From NCBI GenBank assembly GCA_000181795.3, contig CM012954.1, positions 14,063,600-14,127,599 on the forward strand: a stretch of DNA of 64,000 nt, given 5' to 3'. Source of the DNA: Trichinella spiralis (lineage: Eukaryota > Nematoda > Enoplea > Trichinellida > Trichinellidae). Below the pieces are notes generated by a model that was given only the letters and a program-made list of their open reading frames with translations, did no database searches and had not been told where the DNA came from. The position numbers and the translations under genes are program-made. Position 1 is the stretch's first letter. Each line of letters begins with the position of its first letter. Shown here piece by piece: positions 12,513 through 25,900 of the stretch.

Positions 12513-14764
12513 GACTTGTTTGTTTCTTCTGTATTTTCTATTTTCCTATAAATCATTGACGTCAGACAATTGAAAAGTGACGAAAACATTCAATAACCTA
12601 ATAGATATGTATATATATGTATTGTGATAATTATTTTATTGAATGAAATTTATGAAGAAGAAGAAGAAGTGAAATATGAAATGTTTAAAAGAGGATGAAC
12701 ATGTTTGTTGAATTTGTTCTATAAAACAGCTTTTCGCTCTGTAGTGTAGAAGTTAAAAGACACGATTGGACCAGTTTGACTAAAAGTCGAGAAACGACAA
12801 ATTATTGCACTGCTTCGTTTCCACAATTGACCTTTACCGGGGGAATTATGCGTGCAGCATACAGTGCATTGCTTGACTTTTTCTAGCCCCAAGAAGACAC
12901 ACGTTGGTGGTTTACTGTTCGGGTATCATATACCATTACTGATCTTGTTGTTGTTGTTGTTGATGTTGATGTTGTTGCTCTTCTCAGGTCAAGGCAATAT
13001 TCATGAATAAATAATTAATTTATAAATTTATTCTTTTTCACTTCAATACATATTAAATAAAAATTGGAAATATTTGATAAGCATCAAACTCTATTCACAA
13101 GCACGTGTATATTTTTCAAGGTTATTTAATAAATTTTTGTTTTTTTTTAATTTCTTCTCTTCAATTGTGTTGTCTTATCCTTTCACATTCGGTCAAGAAC
13201 GATGAACTGTCTGTTTTGATTTTTCAAATTTAAAAAAAAACGAATTTTTTTTCTTTTCTTTGAATACTTCGAAATATACTGTCATTGTGTAATGTGAAAT
13301 TGAAAAATATTTTCTCGATTTGAAAAGTCAATCTTCTCTCTCAGTGACACATTTTATTCGACTGTAGAAATAATTGATTTGTAAAAAATTATTTTTCAAA
13401 TTTGATAAATTTTTACGAAATATACTGTTGTTGTTCTTTCTACTGAAATGAATTAACTGAATTCTATTCGGGATGCTCAATTTTCATACAATTCAAAGAT
13501 TGGTACCGAAGGTCAGTGCAGAAGTTCACTTGTCTCGTCGTGGGTAATTTCCAATTGGTTATTTTTAATAATAATTTGTAGAATATTGAATCGATCAAAA
13601 TTTGCTCACTTACCGACAAAATGAAGACAACAAATTTTTGATAAATAAACAAACAGGATGTGGAAAAAAAAATATATATATATTGCAAATTCTCACGGTT
13701 GATTCGCGTTTAGCATTTTTGAAATTTCTTCTTCTTCTTACAGTCAGACTGAAATTCAATCGTCGAAACTGGAAGCAAACATCTAACAGCTAACTGGACA
13801 CGGCTTGTTGCTAATGAAGCGCAAGCAGTTTAAATTTAGCTGACCGGCTTTTTCAATTCAATGAGCCAGTTTTTAACTAACACCAAGGCAACTTTCAAAA
13901 CTTAATTGTAATTTTTTTCTCAAAAAAAATCTGCACAAAGAAAGAAAATCACAACATCAAGTGAACAACATTCATCATCACTGTTGCTATTTTTGTTTTG
14001 TTGCAAATCAGTTGCTTTTTATTCAAGGCGGATGTTGTTCAATTCTTTTTGTTTTTTATATTATTTTTTGAAAAAAGAAAAACTAAAATTTATTTATATA
14101 TTCAGTTTGCATTGCAGCTTTTTGTAACGGGAATGTTTCTTATTCAAACATGATACGTATTAATTTTATTTGTTTCTTAATTTAGATTTGTATGATTAAA
14201 AATAAAATTAAACAAATTGCAATCATTTAAAAGTATTTCATCAAACAATTTTATTCTGCTAATTTTTGATATAAATTATATTTGTTTTTATTTCTTTAGT
14301 AATTTTGCTATTTTTTGTTTTGAAAATTTGATATGCATTTCAAAAAACTTGTAATTCCTTTATGGCAATTTAATTTCTTCTACCTTTATTTTTGCTATGC
14401 TACAGTAAGAATTTGGAGATAATTCTTACTGTTCGTTTTTTATTCAAGTAAGATTTTTTTTCACTTTGCATAAATTGATAAATAAATTTACACGCGAATG
14501 TAGTTTTGTTGAATTTTCAATTGATTAAACTTCGTGCCACTGGGCATTGCTATATTGACGATCAGTCTGTTTTCAATCAAAATTTGCGCTACAACGTTTG
14601 TTAAAATCAGTTTTGATTTGGCTGTCACGTCATTGTCGGTACTGTCAGTTGATGCATTTGTTACATTTTATTATTGTGTATTTATTTTCATCGAAATATT
14701 CATTTAATAATGATGTTCTGAAATTTCTGTTCAGGTTAGTTTTGGAAAAAAAAGAGCCCCAATT
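12513..14764. other. Intergenic region between divergent myosin VII and ASCC3
   Basis: This is the 2.25-kb divergent promoter region of two long genes. It holds a GAA run (12654-12669), a GTT/GAT run (12945-12977) and many A/T homopolymers. The stretch 12750-12930 is somewhat richer in G and C and may carry the myosin promoter or 5' UTR. I found no convincing coding exon and no structured RNA. Confidence 0.6.
12945..12977. repeat. (GTT)n/(GAT) microsatellite
   Basis: About eleven consecutive GTT units are interrupted by GAT. The tract lies upstream of the myosin VII start. Confidence 0.9.
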
Positions 14765-17700
14765 ATGGATTACGAAAATGGTATCCACTGCGATGCACTT
14801 CTTCAACTTTTGTTGGAAAATTGTTTAATTAATTCAACACACATTGTCCGAAAATTGTTTGAAAGCTTGCAATTCATATTAGAAGATGTTCTTAGTAAGT
14901 TTCATTTTTATTATTATTTTAACTTTTGTCTCATGCACGAGTATCAGCAAATTGATGTCAGTTTCATTCTTGAAATGGAATATTTAAATTTTTTGATTGA
15001 TTGTACTTTCTATTAAAATCATATCGACATCAAAAATAAAAGTTTTTCAAATATTTAAGAATTTTACAAATTTTCATTTTTTCAATCTTGTTTTGGGAAT
15101 GTCTTTTGTCAAATACTTGACAGTTTTTATTCAATTGAAACAAGCACGTGTAAATATACTGTATTTAATTCTGAATAATGATAATCAGGGATGTTGATTT
15201 TCATTGAGACAAAATGTGATTAAAAAAAATTTTTTTTCATCTGTTTTTGCATTTTCTAATGTACCAGTGTTAAATGATTAGTTTGATATGTTGAATAATA
15301 TTTTGATACTCGTACTTCTGAAGCTTGAATTTTCATTCTTTCAACATTAATTATTGTTAATTGAAAGTGTTTATTTTGTATTTAGTTAATATTTGATTGT
15401 ATTTAGTTAATAACGAACTGTGGAACGATGGAAATTCGCTCGGCGTTGCTATGGTGAGGATGATGAAAATATTTTCGGAAGGCAACAATGAAGTGATGCT
15501 CGAAAAACAGCGCAGGGCGATTGTTCTCCACCTCGGTCCCTGTGCTGAAGTGGTTTTGAAGAAGGCTTTTGACGATGTGAAACTTTTGAAAGAGAATTTT
15601 CCAGAACCGGACACTTTGTTCCACTTGATGCGCTCGGTGGATTTTTCAGAACTTGAAGAGAACAATTTTCAAAATCCCGCATCAACTGGTGAATCGGTTT
15701 CCAATAGCGGAACGTTGCCATATTTTCGCCAAGTGTTGGAGCCGTCGTCGTCGACGACCAACAATAATAATGAAACCCAACCGTCCACAAGTAGCAGTAT
15801 TTCGAAATCGGTTTATTCTGAATTGCTTGAAATGGTCCACCAAATGCAATCGCAAAATGCGGATCTACTGTTGCAGTCGATCATGGAAATTTTGCACAGT
15901 AGGAATGATGAAAATTTTATTCAAGCATCGGTTTGTTTTCTTTCTTTTTTTTATTTAAATTCATGAAAATTATTTTTCAGCTCTTTGATTTGCTTGGATC
16001 GAATAATCTTGATTTGATCGCGTTGATTTGTCAGAATCGCAATGCACTGGTTGAACATTACACAGCGATGACGTTGGAATCAAGTAGGATAAAAAGAAAG
16101 AATATTTGTAATTTTTTGTGTTTCACTTTTTTTTCCACCAACTTATTTGCACAGTAGTGGGGTAGTTTAGCTTCAATTGAGAAGTCGAAATTGCGGTTAC
16201 GTCCAAATTTTCAAGTGATCAGTGGAAAACAGAAACAAGAACAACGGGAAATGCAAAAGCTGAAAGAGAAAATTAATCGTTTTCAAAAAATTACCAATTT
16301 AACACATGACGAGATGGTGCCAGTGACAAAATCATTGGAAAAAGGGTGTGTATGTGTGCATTCATTCGTTTTTATTCTTACCTTAAATTAAATAATAGTT
16401 CCAGTGGGCACGTTTTGGAAGTCAACGAGGAACAAAAAATACACCAAAAAAACTCTGTTGTTGCGAAACCAAAACCTGAGATGCCGTATGTTTTTGATTC
16501 GGAACAAGCTGTTCAAAATGGCTTTTCGAAAGTATATAATAATAATAATATTTATTTGTGTTTCATGTTTTTTCTTCTAAATTGCGCAGAAATGCAAATT
16601 TTCAATTTTCAGATTTGCCTGAGTGAAGCTGAATTCCGTTATCATCCAAATTATGATATTGTCACTATACAGCCGACAACGGAGCCGTGCCCGTTTGACA
16701 ATGAAGAGTGCATACTTGTGGAGAACTTGGATGAGGTGAATTGATTCTGTTTGTGTGTGTGTGTGTGTGTGCGACATGTACAAATGGTGCAAATTTAGAT
16801 AACTAAGAAAGTTTTTTCTCAAGTGAAAAAGTTAAATCCAATACAATCGATTGTATTTGAAAAAGCTCGCAAGACAAAAGAGAATTTGTTAATTTGCGCC
16901 CCGACAGGTGCCGGCAAGACCAACGTTGCAATACTGTGCATTTTGCGTACACTGGATGATTTTATTGAAAATGGAACTTTGAAACAAAAAAATTTCAAAG
17001 CAAGCAATTCAATTGATATACATTATACAGTTTTTGGTTGGTTATGTGTTTTTTTCTTTTTGGTGAAATTTAGATTATTTATTTGACTCCAATGAAAGCA
17101 CTGGCTGCGGAAGTGGTACGCACTCTTGATTATCGTTTAAGATGTTTGAAGGTTACTGTGAAAGAGATGACCGGCGATGTTATGCCTACGGCGAGGGAAC
17201 TTGAAAATGCACAAGTGAAGATTATTATTTTTTGTTTATTATTTAATTATCATAATGTTGTTTTTTAATTGCAGATTTTGGTTGCAACTCCTGAAAAGTG
17301 GGATGTAATTACGCGAAAAGGAAATGATGGTTTATTGCCAGCAACGGAAGTGCGCCTTTTTATCATAGACGAGGTACATCTGCTTCATGAAAATCGTGGT
17401 GCTGTTATCGAGACGCTCGTGGCACGTATGTTGCGACAGGTATGATGTATGATTTATTTGAAAATTTTAAAACAAATTTATTTTAACATTTAACAATTAA
17501 AAATACAAATAATATTAAATTGAAAAAGTTATTTTTATGAAGGGAACATTTTTACTGTGATTTTTCCCTTTCTGCTCTTTAGTAAGGTTTCTTCTGATTA
17601 AATTTTTCGAAGAAAAGTACCAATCTTTTAACGTGTCCAACTGAAATACAAAAAAGAAAAAAAATACAAAATGAAATTTTAACGAACAGTAATAAAACTC

Positions 17701-19915
17701 ATGTACTTTTACCATAATCTAATTTATTAATTCTTTTTTCTTCGTCGAACTGTTGTGGATGTTGTTGCTCTTTTCTTCTATAACTGCAGACTGCTTTCAC
17801 ATTTAATGTTATCACTTTTTGGATTTGATATTTTTTTTCATTTTTCATTTCATCTTTTAATTCTAATTCTTTATCAAAAATTCCAATTTGTTCGTTCGTT
17901 AGCGCTGAAATGGAATAATTAATTATTTTCTCGTTCTGGATAAATGATAATGATAAAGCATTTTTTACAAATTTTCTCGTTGGCAAGCTTGATTTCATTG
18001 TCGAACCGATATTCAAAGCATTCTTCCATATATTTACTGATGAACATTACCCACTGCACAACCTGCTTTAAGGTGTTTCCTAAAAACAGTCGACTGTGTT
18101 TTTTATCCACTTGTCTACATTAATTTTTTTGCAATATGAAATAATAATGAAAAAAAATGAAAGGTCAGTTTTACTCGCAGTTTCCGTGGTCAACTGATCA
18201 TTCTTGAGCTGATTTCTTTTCATGTAGCTATTCACTCGTTCTTCGATGCTCAATAAATGGTACGACTTATTATTTTTTGTAAATGGGAAAATGTTCCAGT
18301 GACGTTTTTGCTTTTGTACTGTGCCATCTGAAAATCAAATGCATTAAAGAAAAAGTTAAGCGTGTCAAAATTGAAAGCAAAATGAAGAAAATTTCTCACT
18401 TTCATAGTTGTTAGTTGTTCTGTTGTGTAATAATAATTCATTATTTTCATTGAAACTTTTAAGTATTGTCGGATGTAGAATTAGAAGTTTCAAAATTATG
18501 CAAGCTTTTTTCTTCAATGTTTTTTTCGTCATCAAGTTGATTTTGGGCACGATTTTTTTGCTGTACAAGCAGGGCAGCAAATTTATTACCATTCTGTTGA
18601 GCATTGCGTTCGGTTTTGGGCAAAAGTCGAGCACTTTGCGCAAATGGAAGCACAACAATAGCAGACTGTCGAATTGATAATCGTTCAATTGTGCCTTGCA
18701 TACTTTGGAAATTTTTTCCATCAATTCGTGTTGATTTTCAAATTTCAATTTTTTCTTCATTATTAATTTCTTTTCGATCGGTTTCAACAATTTCATATTA
18801 TTTTTCGACAGATGTTCGATTATTTCTTTCCAAGTATTGTTGTTTTCGAGCATTTGATCCCCATCGTTAGCCCGCGTTTTATCTGACTTGCTTTTTTTCT
18901 CTTCCACATCTATTGGCTGTTCAGTTTTGGATGTCAGATATTTTTTGATATTTTCCAAAATTGTTTCCAACGTGAACATCGNNNNNNNNNNAATTGTTCC
19001 ACCCAAAAGGCAATCGGCAAAATGGCGGATTTACTGTTGCAGTCGATCATGGAAATTTGCCCAGTAGGGAATGATGAAAATTTTATTCAAGCATCGGTTT
19101 GTTTTCTTTCTTTTTTTTATTTAAATTCATGAAAATTATTTTTCAGCTCTTTGATTTGCTTGGATCGAATAATCTTGATTTGATCGCGTTGATTTGTCAG
19201 AATCGCAATGCACTGGTTGAACATTACACAGCGATGACGTTGGAATCAAGTAGGATAAAAAGAAAGAATATTTGTAATTTTTTGTGTTTCACTTTTTTTT
19301 CCACCAACTTATTTGCACAGTAGTGGGGTAGTTTAGCTTCAATTGAGAAGTCGAAATTGCGGTTACGTCCAAATTTTCAAGTGATCAGTGGAAAACAGAA
19401 ACAAGAACAACGGGAAATGCAAAAGCTGAAAGAGAAAATTAATCGTTTTCAAAAAATTACCAATTTAACACATGACGAGATGGTGCCAGTGACAAAATCA
19501 TTGGAAAAAGGGTGTGTATGTGTGCATTCATTCGTTTTTATTCTTACCTTAAATTAAATAATAGTTCCAGTGGGCACGTTTTGGAAGTCAACGAGGAACA
19601 AAAAATACACCAAAAAAACTCTGTTGTTGCGAAACCAAAACCTGAGATGCCGTATGTTTTTGATTCGGAACAAGCTGTTCAAAATGGCTTTTCGAAAGTA
19701 TATAATAATAATAATAATATTTATTTGTGTTTCATGTTTTTTCTTCTAAATTGCGCAGAAATGCAAATTTTCAATTTTCAGATTTGCCTGAGTGAAGCTG
19801 AATTCCGTTATCATCCAAATTATGATATTGTCACTATACAGCCGACAACGGAGCCGTGCCCGTTTGACAATGAAGAGTGCATACTTGTGGAGAACTTGGA
19901 TGAGGTGAATTGATT

Positions 19916-19963
<48 letters not shown>

Positions 19964-22900
19964 CATGTACAAGTGGTGCAAATTTAGATAACTAAGAAAG
20001 TTTTTTCTCAAGTGGAAAAGTTAAATCCAATACAATCGATTGTATTTGAAAAAGCTCGCAAGACAAAAGAGAATTTGTTAATTTGCGCCCCGACAGGTGC
20101 CGGCAAGACCAACGTTGCAATACTGTGCATTTTGCGTACACTGGATGATTTTATTGAAAATGGAACTTTGAAACAAAAAAATTTCAAAGCAAGCAATTCA
20201 ATTGATATACATTATACAGTTTTTGGTTGGTTATGTGTTTTTTTCTTTTTGGTGAAATTTAGATTATTTATTTGACTCCAATGAAAGCACTGGCTGCGGA
20301 AGTGGTACGCACTCTTGATTATCGTTTAAGATGTTTGAAGGTTACTGTGAAAGAGATGACCGGCGATGTTATGCCTACGGCGAGGGAACTTGAAAATGCA
20401 CAAGTGAAGATTATTATTTTTTGTTTATTATTTAATTATCATAATGTTGTTTTTTAATTGCAGATTTTGGTTGCAACTCCTGAAAAGTGGGATGTAATTA
20501 CACGAAAAGGAAATGATGGTTTATTGCCAGCAACGGAAGTGCGCCTTTTCATCATAGACGAGGTACATCTGCTTCATGAAAATCGTGGTGCTGTTATCGA
20601 GACACTCGTGGCACGTATGTTGCGACAGGTATGATGTATGATTTATTTGAAAATTTTAAAACAAATTTATTTTAACATTTAACAATTAAAAATACAAATA
20701 ATATTAAATTGAAAAAGTTATTTTTATGAAGGGAACATTTTTACTGTGATTTTTCCCTTTCTGCTCTTTAGTAAAGTTTCTTCTGATTAAATTTTTCGAA
20801 GAAAAGTACCAATCTTTTAACGTGTCCAACTGAAATGCAAAAAAAAAGAAAAAAAAATACAAAATGAAATTTTAACGAACAGTAATAAAACTCATGTACT
20901 TTTACCATAATCTAATTTATTAATTTTTTTTTCTTCGTCGAACTGTTGTGAATGTTGTTGCTCTTTTCTTCTATAACTGCAGACTGCTTTCACATTTAAT
21001 GTTATCACTTTTTGGATTTGATATTTTTTTTCATTTTTCGTTTCATCTTTTAATTCTAATTCTTTATCAAAAATTCCAATTTGTTCGTTCGTTAGCGCTG
21101 AAATGGAATAATTAATTATTTTCTCGTTCTGGATAAATGATAATGATAAAGCATTTTTTACAAATTTTCTCGTTGGCAAGCTTGATTTCATTGTCGAACC
21201 GATATTCAAAGCATTCTTCCATATATTTACTGATGAACATTACCCACTGCACAACCTGCTTTAAGGTGTTTCCTAAAAACAGTCGACTGTGTTTTTTATC
21301 CACTTGTCTACATTAATTTTTTTGCAATATGAAATAATAATGAAAGAAAAATGAAAGGTCAATTTTACTCGCAGTTTCCGTGGTCAACTGATCATTCTTG
21401 AGCTGATTTCTTTTCATGTAGCTATTCACTCGTTCTTCGATGCTCAATAAATGGTACGACTTATTATTTTTTGTAAATGGGAAAATGTTCCAGTGACGTT
21501 TTTGCTTTTGTACTGTGCCATCTGAAAATCAAATGCAAAGAAAAAAAAGTTAAGCGTGTCAAAATTGAAAGCAAAATGAAGAAAATTTCTCACTTTCATA
21601 GTTGTTAGTTGTTCTGTTGTGTAATAATAATTCATTATTTTCATTGAAACTTTTAAGTATTGTCGGATGTAGAATTAGAAGTTTCAAAATTATGCAAGCT
21701 TTTTTCTTCAATGTTTTTTTCGTCATCAAGTTGATTTTGGGCACGATTTTTTTGCTGTACAAGCAGGGCAGCAAATTTATTACCATTCTGTTGAGCATTG
21801 CGTTCGGTTTTGGGCAAAAGTCGAGCACTTTGCGCAAATGGAAGCACAACAATAGCAGACTGTCGAATTGATAATCGTTCAATTGTGCCTTGCATACTTT
21901 GGAAATTTTTTCCATCAATTCGTGTTGATTTTCAAATTTCAATTTTTTCTTCATTATTAATTTCTTTTCGATCGGTTTCAACAATTTCATATTATTTTTC
22001 GACAGATGTTCGATTATTTCTTTCCAAGTATTGTTGTTTTCGAGCATTTGATCCCCATCGTTAGCCCGCGTTTTATCTGACTTGCTTTTTTTCTCTTCCA
22101 CATCTATTGGCTGTTCAGTTTTGGATGTCAGATATTTTTTGATATTTTCCAAAATTGTTTCCAACGTGAACATCGACAACAGCCATGCCAGCTTGATTGG
22201 AAATTTCTTGCCAACGTTACTGCTGTTGGTCGTTGTCGTCGTCGTCGGTATTTTCGATGGTGTAACAGTCGTCATAGAATTATCCATTTTCTTGTCGCTC
22301 ATTGTTCTTGAATATTTTTCACTTTTAATTTTTAGAACGCGCCTTCTCTGCAACGACTGCACGCTTGAATACTGACTTTCGTCTAGTTGGAATGCGCGAC
22401 TTTAATTTTTGACAAATTGATCAATTTATTTTAAACTTTAAACTTTATTCATTTTAAAATTCAAATTTTACTTTTAAAATTTCACTTGTTTAAACTCTGT
22501 TCAATTTATTATGAAAAAAAAAATAAAAATCGATTTCAGGTTTCTATTACTCAAAGCGTGGTTCGAATTGTTGGCTTGTCAGCGACTTTGCCAAATTATT
22601 ATGATGTGGCTCAATTTTTGCACGTCAATCCAACTGAAGGATTGTTCTTTTTCGATAGTCGATTTCGTCCCGTACCACTGACACAGATGTATGTGCCGAA
22701 AATCGGTTCTAATTTCTAATTTTCCATTTTCTCCTCCTCTTTTATGAAATCCATTTCAGCTTTATCGCCGTGAAGGGTATCAATAAATTTATATTAAACA
22801 AAAATATGGATATGATTTGTTATGAACAAGTCCATCGTTTGGTCAAAAATGGTCATCAGGTATTTTTTTATGCTGCTGTTCGTTTTGGATTTCATTATGA

Positions 22901-25900
22901 CTATTAAAATTGCAGGTGATGATTTTTGTGCATTCACGAATGGCAACGAGCCGTTTGGCGACTGTGCTTTTAGAACTGGCCAGTCAGAAAGGACATTTGG
23001 CAGATTTTCGAACAGGGGTTCCGATATGTCCTCCGTTTATCAGCCGGGTGGTAAGAAAAATTTTTGTTATAATTAATATTATTAAAATGAACATACAAAG
23101 AATGAATAAAAGTTAAAGTGTTGAGAATATGGTTCTTTTTTTTCTGAGAAAAACTTTTACTTCAGGTAGAAAATTCAACATGTCCTGAATTTAAACGACT
23201 ATTTCCTGATGGATTCGGCATTCATCACGCTGGTTTGTTGTTCCGTGATCGGATACTTATTCAGCAATTCTTTCGCACGGGTCGTATCCGAGTTCTCTGC
23301 TGTACGTCTACGCTTGCCTGGGGTATAAATTTACCTGCGCATGCTGTTATTATTCGGGTATTTTGAATTCAGTTTTTATCATTTATTTTTTCAGAATTTT
23401 AACAGTTTTTTTTTCAATTTATTCAGGGAACAGAAGTCTACGACGGAGATAAGAGCACGTTCGTTAATTTGGGAATATTGGATGTGTTGCAAATTTTTGG
23501 TCGAGCTGGTCGCCCTCAGTACGACACTAGCGGTTGCGGTATAATCATAACTGATTACTTGCACATGAATCATTATCTTCGCCTGCTGACGCGTCAAATT
23601 GATATTGAAAGCCAATTTTTATCACGTCTAGCAGAAAATCTCAATGCAGAAGTACAGAAGAAAAAAAAAGAAAATGTCACATTGTGCAAATGTACATTTA
23701 TTTATGCATGTTTTAGATTTGTTTGGATACAGTTTCGACGGTTCAGGATGCGATCGAATGGTTGAGCTACACTTATCTTTTTGTTCGCGCAAAAGTCAAT
23801 CCTCTTGTCTATGGTCTGACACAGGTCGAGCTATCGGTCAGTTGAAATTGCTTTATGAATAAATATAGATAGTTTAATTTTGTTGCTGTGTTATTAATAG
23901 TTTTTATATTCAAAGTAGATTTGATTTGTTGATTTTTTTATTGAATTTTAGCGAGATCCAGAGCTGATTGAATATCGTCGTTCGATTATAGTCGACGCTG
24001 CCAGACAGTTGGAATCGTTGCGCATGATACGTTTCGATGAAACTAATGGATACTTTTTCCCAACAGATTTGGGTCGTATAGCTAGTCTTTATTACATTAA
24101 TTGTAACACAGTGGAAGTAAGAAGCATTTTTTTGTTTGTATTTTTTAAACATTTTTGAAAAATTAACATTTTCTTATCCTTAATGAATAAGTTATTATTA
24201 TTATTATATATTCCATTAAATAAATATTAACTTATGAAAATTGTTTCTTTTTTTTTGGTATAATAAATTATCTACTTTTGGATATTTAGACTTTCAGTCG
24301 TTCGATATCTGACAGTATGACTGATCAAGATATTTTGCACGTGATTTCCTCGGCTAGCGAATTCTCACAGTTGGTGGTAAGTTTACACGAATCGGTTATG
24401 CTGTGCCAAGTTATATCCGTTTCCAAATAGTATATATAATGTTTGCGAATTTATACGATAAGAATGATATAATATTAATATTAAGAACAATGTAATAAGT
24501 GTTTTTTAAAATGTTAATTTTTTTTGTAAGTTTGATTTTTCATTTTCATTAGGTTCGTGATAAGGAATTGTCAGAGCTTGATGAACTAAAGAAATATTGC
24601 AAGTTGCCCATTGGTGTTGGATGTGAAAATGTAGCGGGCAAAGTGAACGTGCTTGCTCAATGTTGCATAGTCAGAGCAGAGACCAAGACGTTTTCACTGA
24701 GTTGTGACTGCAATTATGTTTTACAAGTAATTTTTTCTGTTTTGTAAATTGTATCTTATTTTTATTCACCTGTGCACAGAATTTCCCACGACTTTTACGT
24801 TTTGTATTTGATTTGGCGTTGATAAATGATTGGCCAAATTTGGCATATAACGCGCTTCGACTGTCCAAATCGATGGAACGTCGACTTTGGTGGTTTCGTC
24901 ATCCGCTGTGGCAGCTGAATTTCTTGAAAGCGGATGTAGTGAAAAAATTGGAAGAAAAGAAGTTGACTGTTGATCGTCTGTTTGAAATGGATGCACAAAG
25001 TATAGGTATGGGTTTTTCAGTTGCCGATTTGAGCTTCACCAACAGCACAACGCGTGTTTTTTTTTTCTTACTATTATGCTTTTTCTTCACTATTTCAGGA
25101 ACGATGATTCACGACGATGGTGATCAAGTGTTGAAAGCGTGCAACCATTTGCCTATATTGAACGTCGATGCTACGGTGCAACCGATCACAAGTTCCATCT
25201 TGAGAATCACATTGAACATTATTCCGGATTTCGAATGGAATCAAGAATTGTTCGATTGTTCAGTGTTGAAATTTCACATTTGGATCAGCAATCCGGATCA
25301 GAATCGTATTTTGCACCGAGAAGAAATTTTATTCACTCGTCGACAGGTTGGTTAGGTTAATTAATATATATATATTTCAAATAATTTTTATTTTCATCCA
25401 TTATTAAATTTGTTGTTACGTTTGTGTGTGTGTTTATTGATTGTTTTTCAAACAAACACAGGTAAAAATGCGGCAACCGTTGAAGTTGGTTTTCATCATT
25501 CCAGCCGCCAATCCATTGCCTGCTTATTACCTTGTCTTTTGGGATTCGAACAATTTTCTCGGTTGTGACTATGAAGATGCTATTCCATTTGGAAATGTTA
25601 TTCTTCCTGCAGAACGCCAGCAGCGTACAGGTTTGCTTGTGTTTTTCCCTTTTTTCATTAGTACTAGTTTAATGAGATTTTTTTAAATTCATGTTTTTAT
25701 TATAATATTCTAGCGCTGCTCGATTTGCAACCGTTGCCAGTGAGTGCGTTGAACAGTCCATTGCTCGAGTTGATGTACAGGTTCAGCCATTTCAACGCCA
25801 TTCAGACCCAAGTGTTTCACACCATTTTCCATACCGATAGCAACGTTCTTGTCGGTGCCCCAACTGGCTCTGGTAAAACTGTCATCGCAGAGCTGGCAAT

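Larger units (their letters stand above)
15830..18981. repeat. Copy A of a 3.15-kb near-identical duplication, ends at N gap
   Basis: This block matches 18992-22175 base for base except for a scatter of single-base changes and small indels. Examples are a (TG)10 tract against (TG)20, one extra TAA unit in copy B near 19710, and poly-A length changes. It covers ASCC3 exons of cassette 1 and most of the nested minus-strand gene. It stops abruptly at the N run, in the middle of the nested gene's first exon. Confidence 0.93.

Noticed and set aside
15830-22175. Real tandem gene duplication within ASCC3
   Set aside because: The break falls exactly on an N gap, mid-exon, with error-rich sequence on one side and allele-like differences. 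Assembly overlap is simpler.
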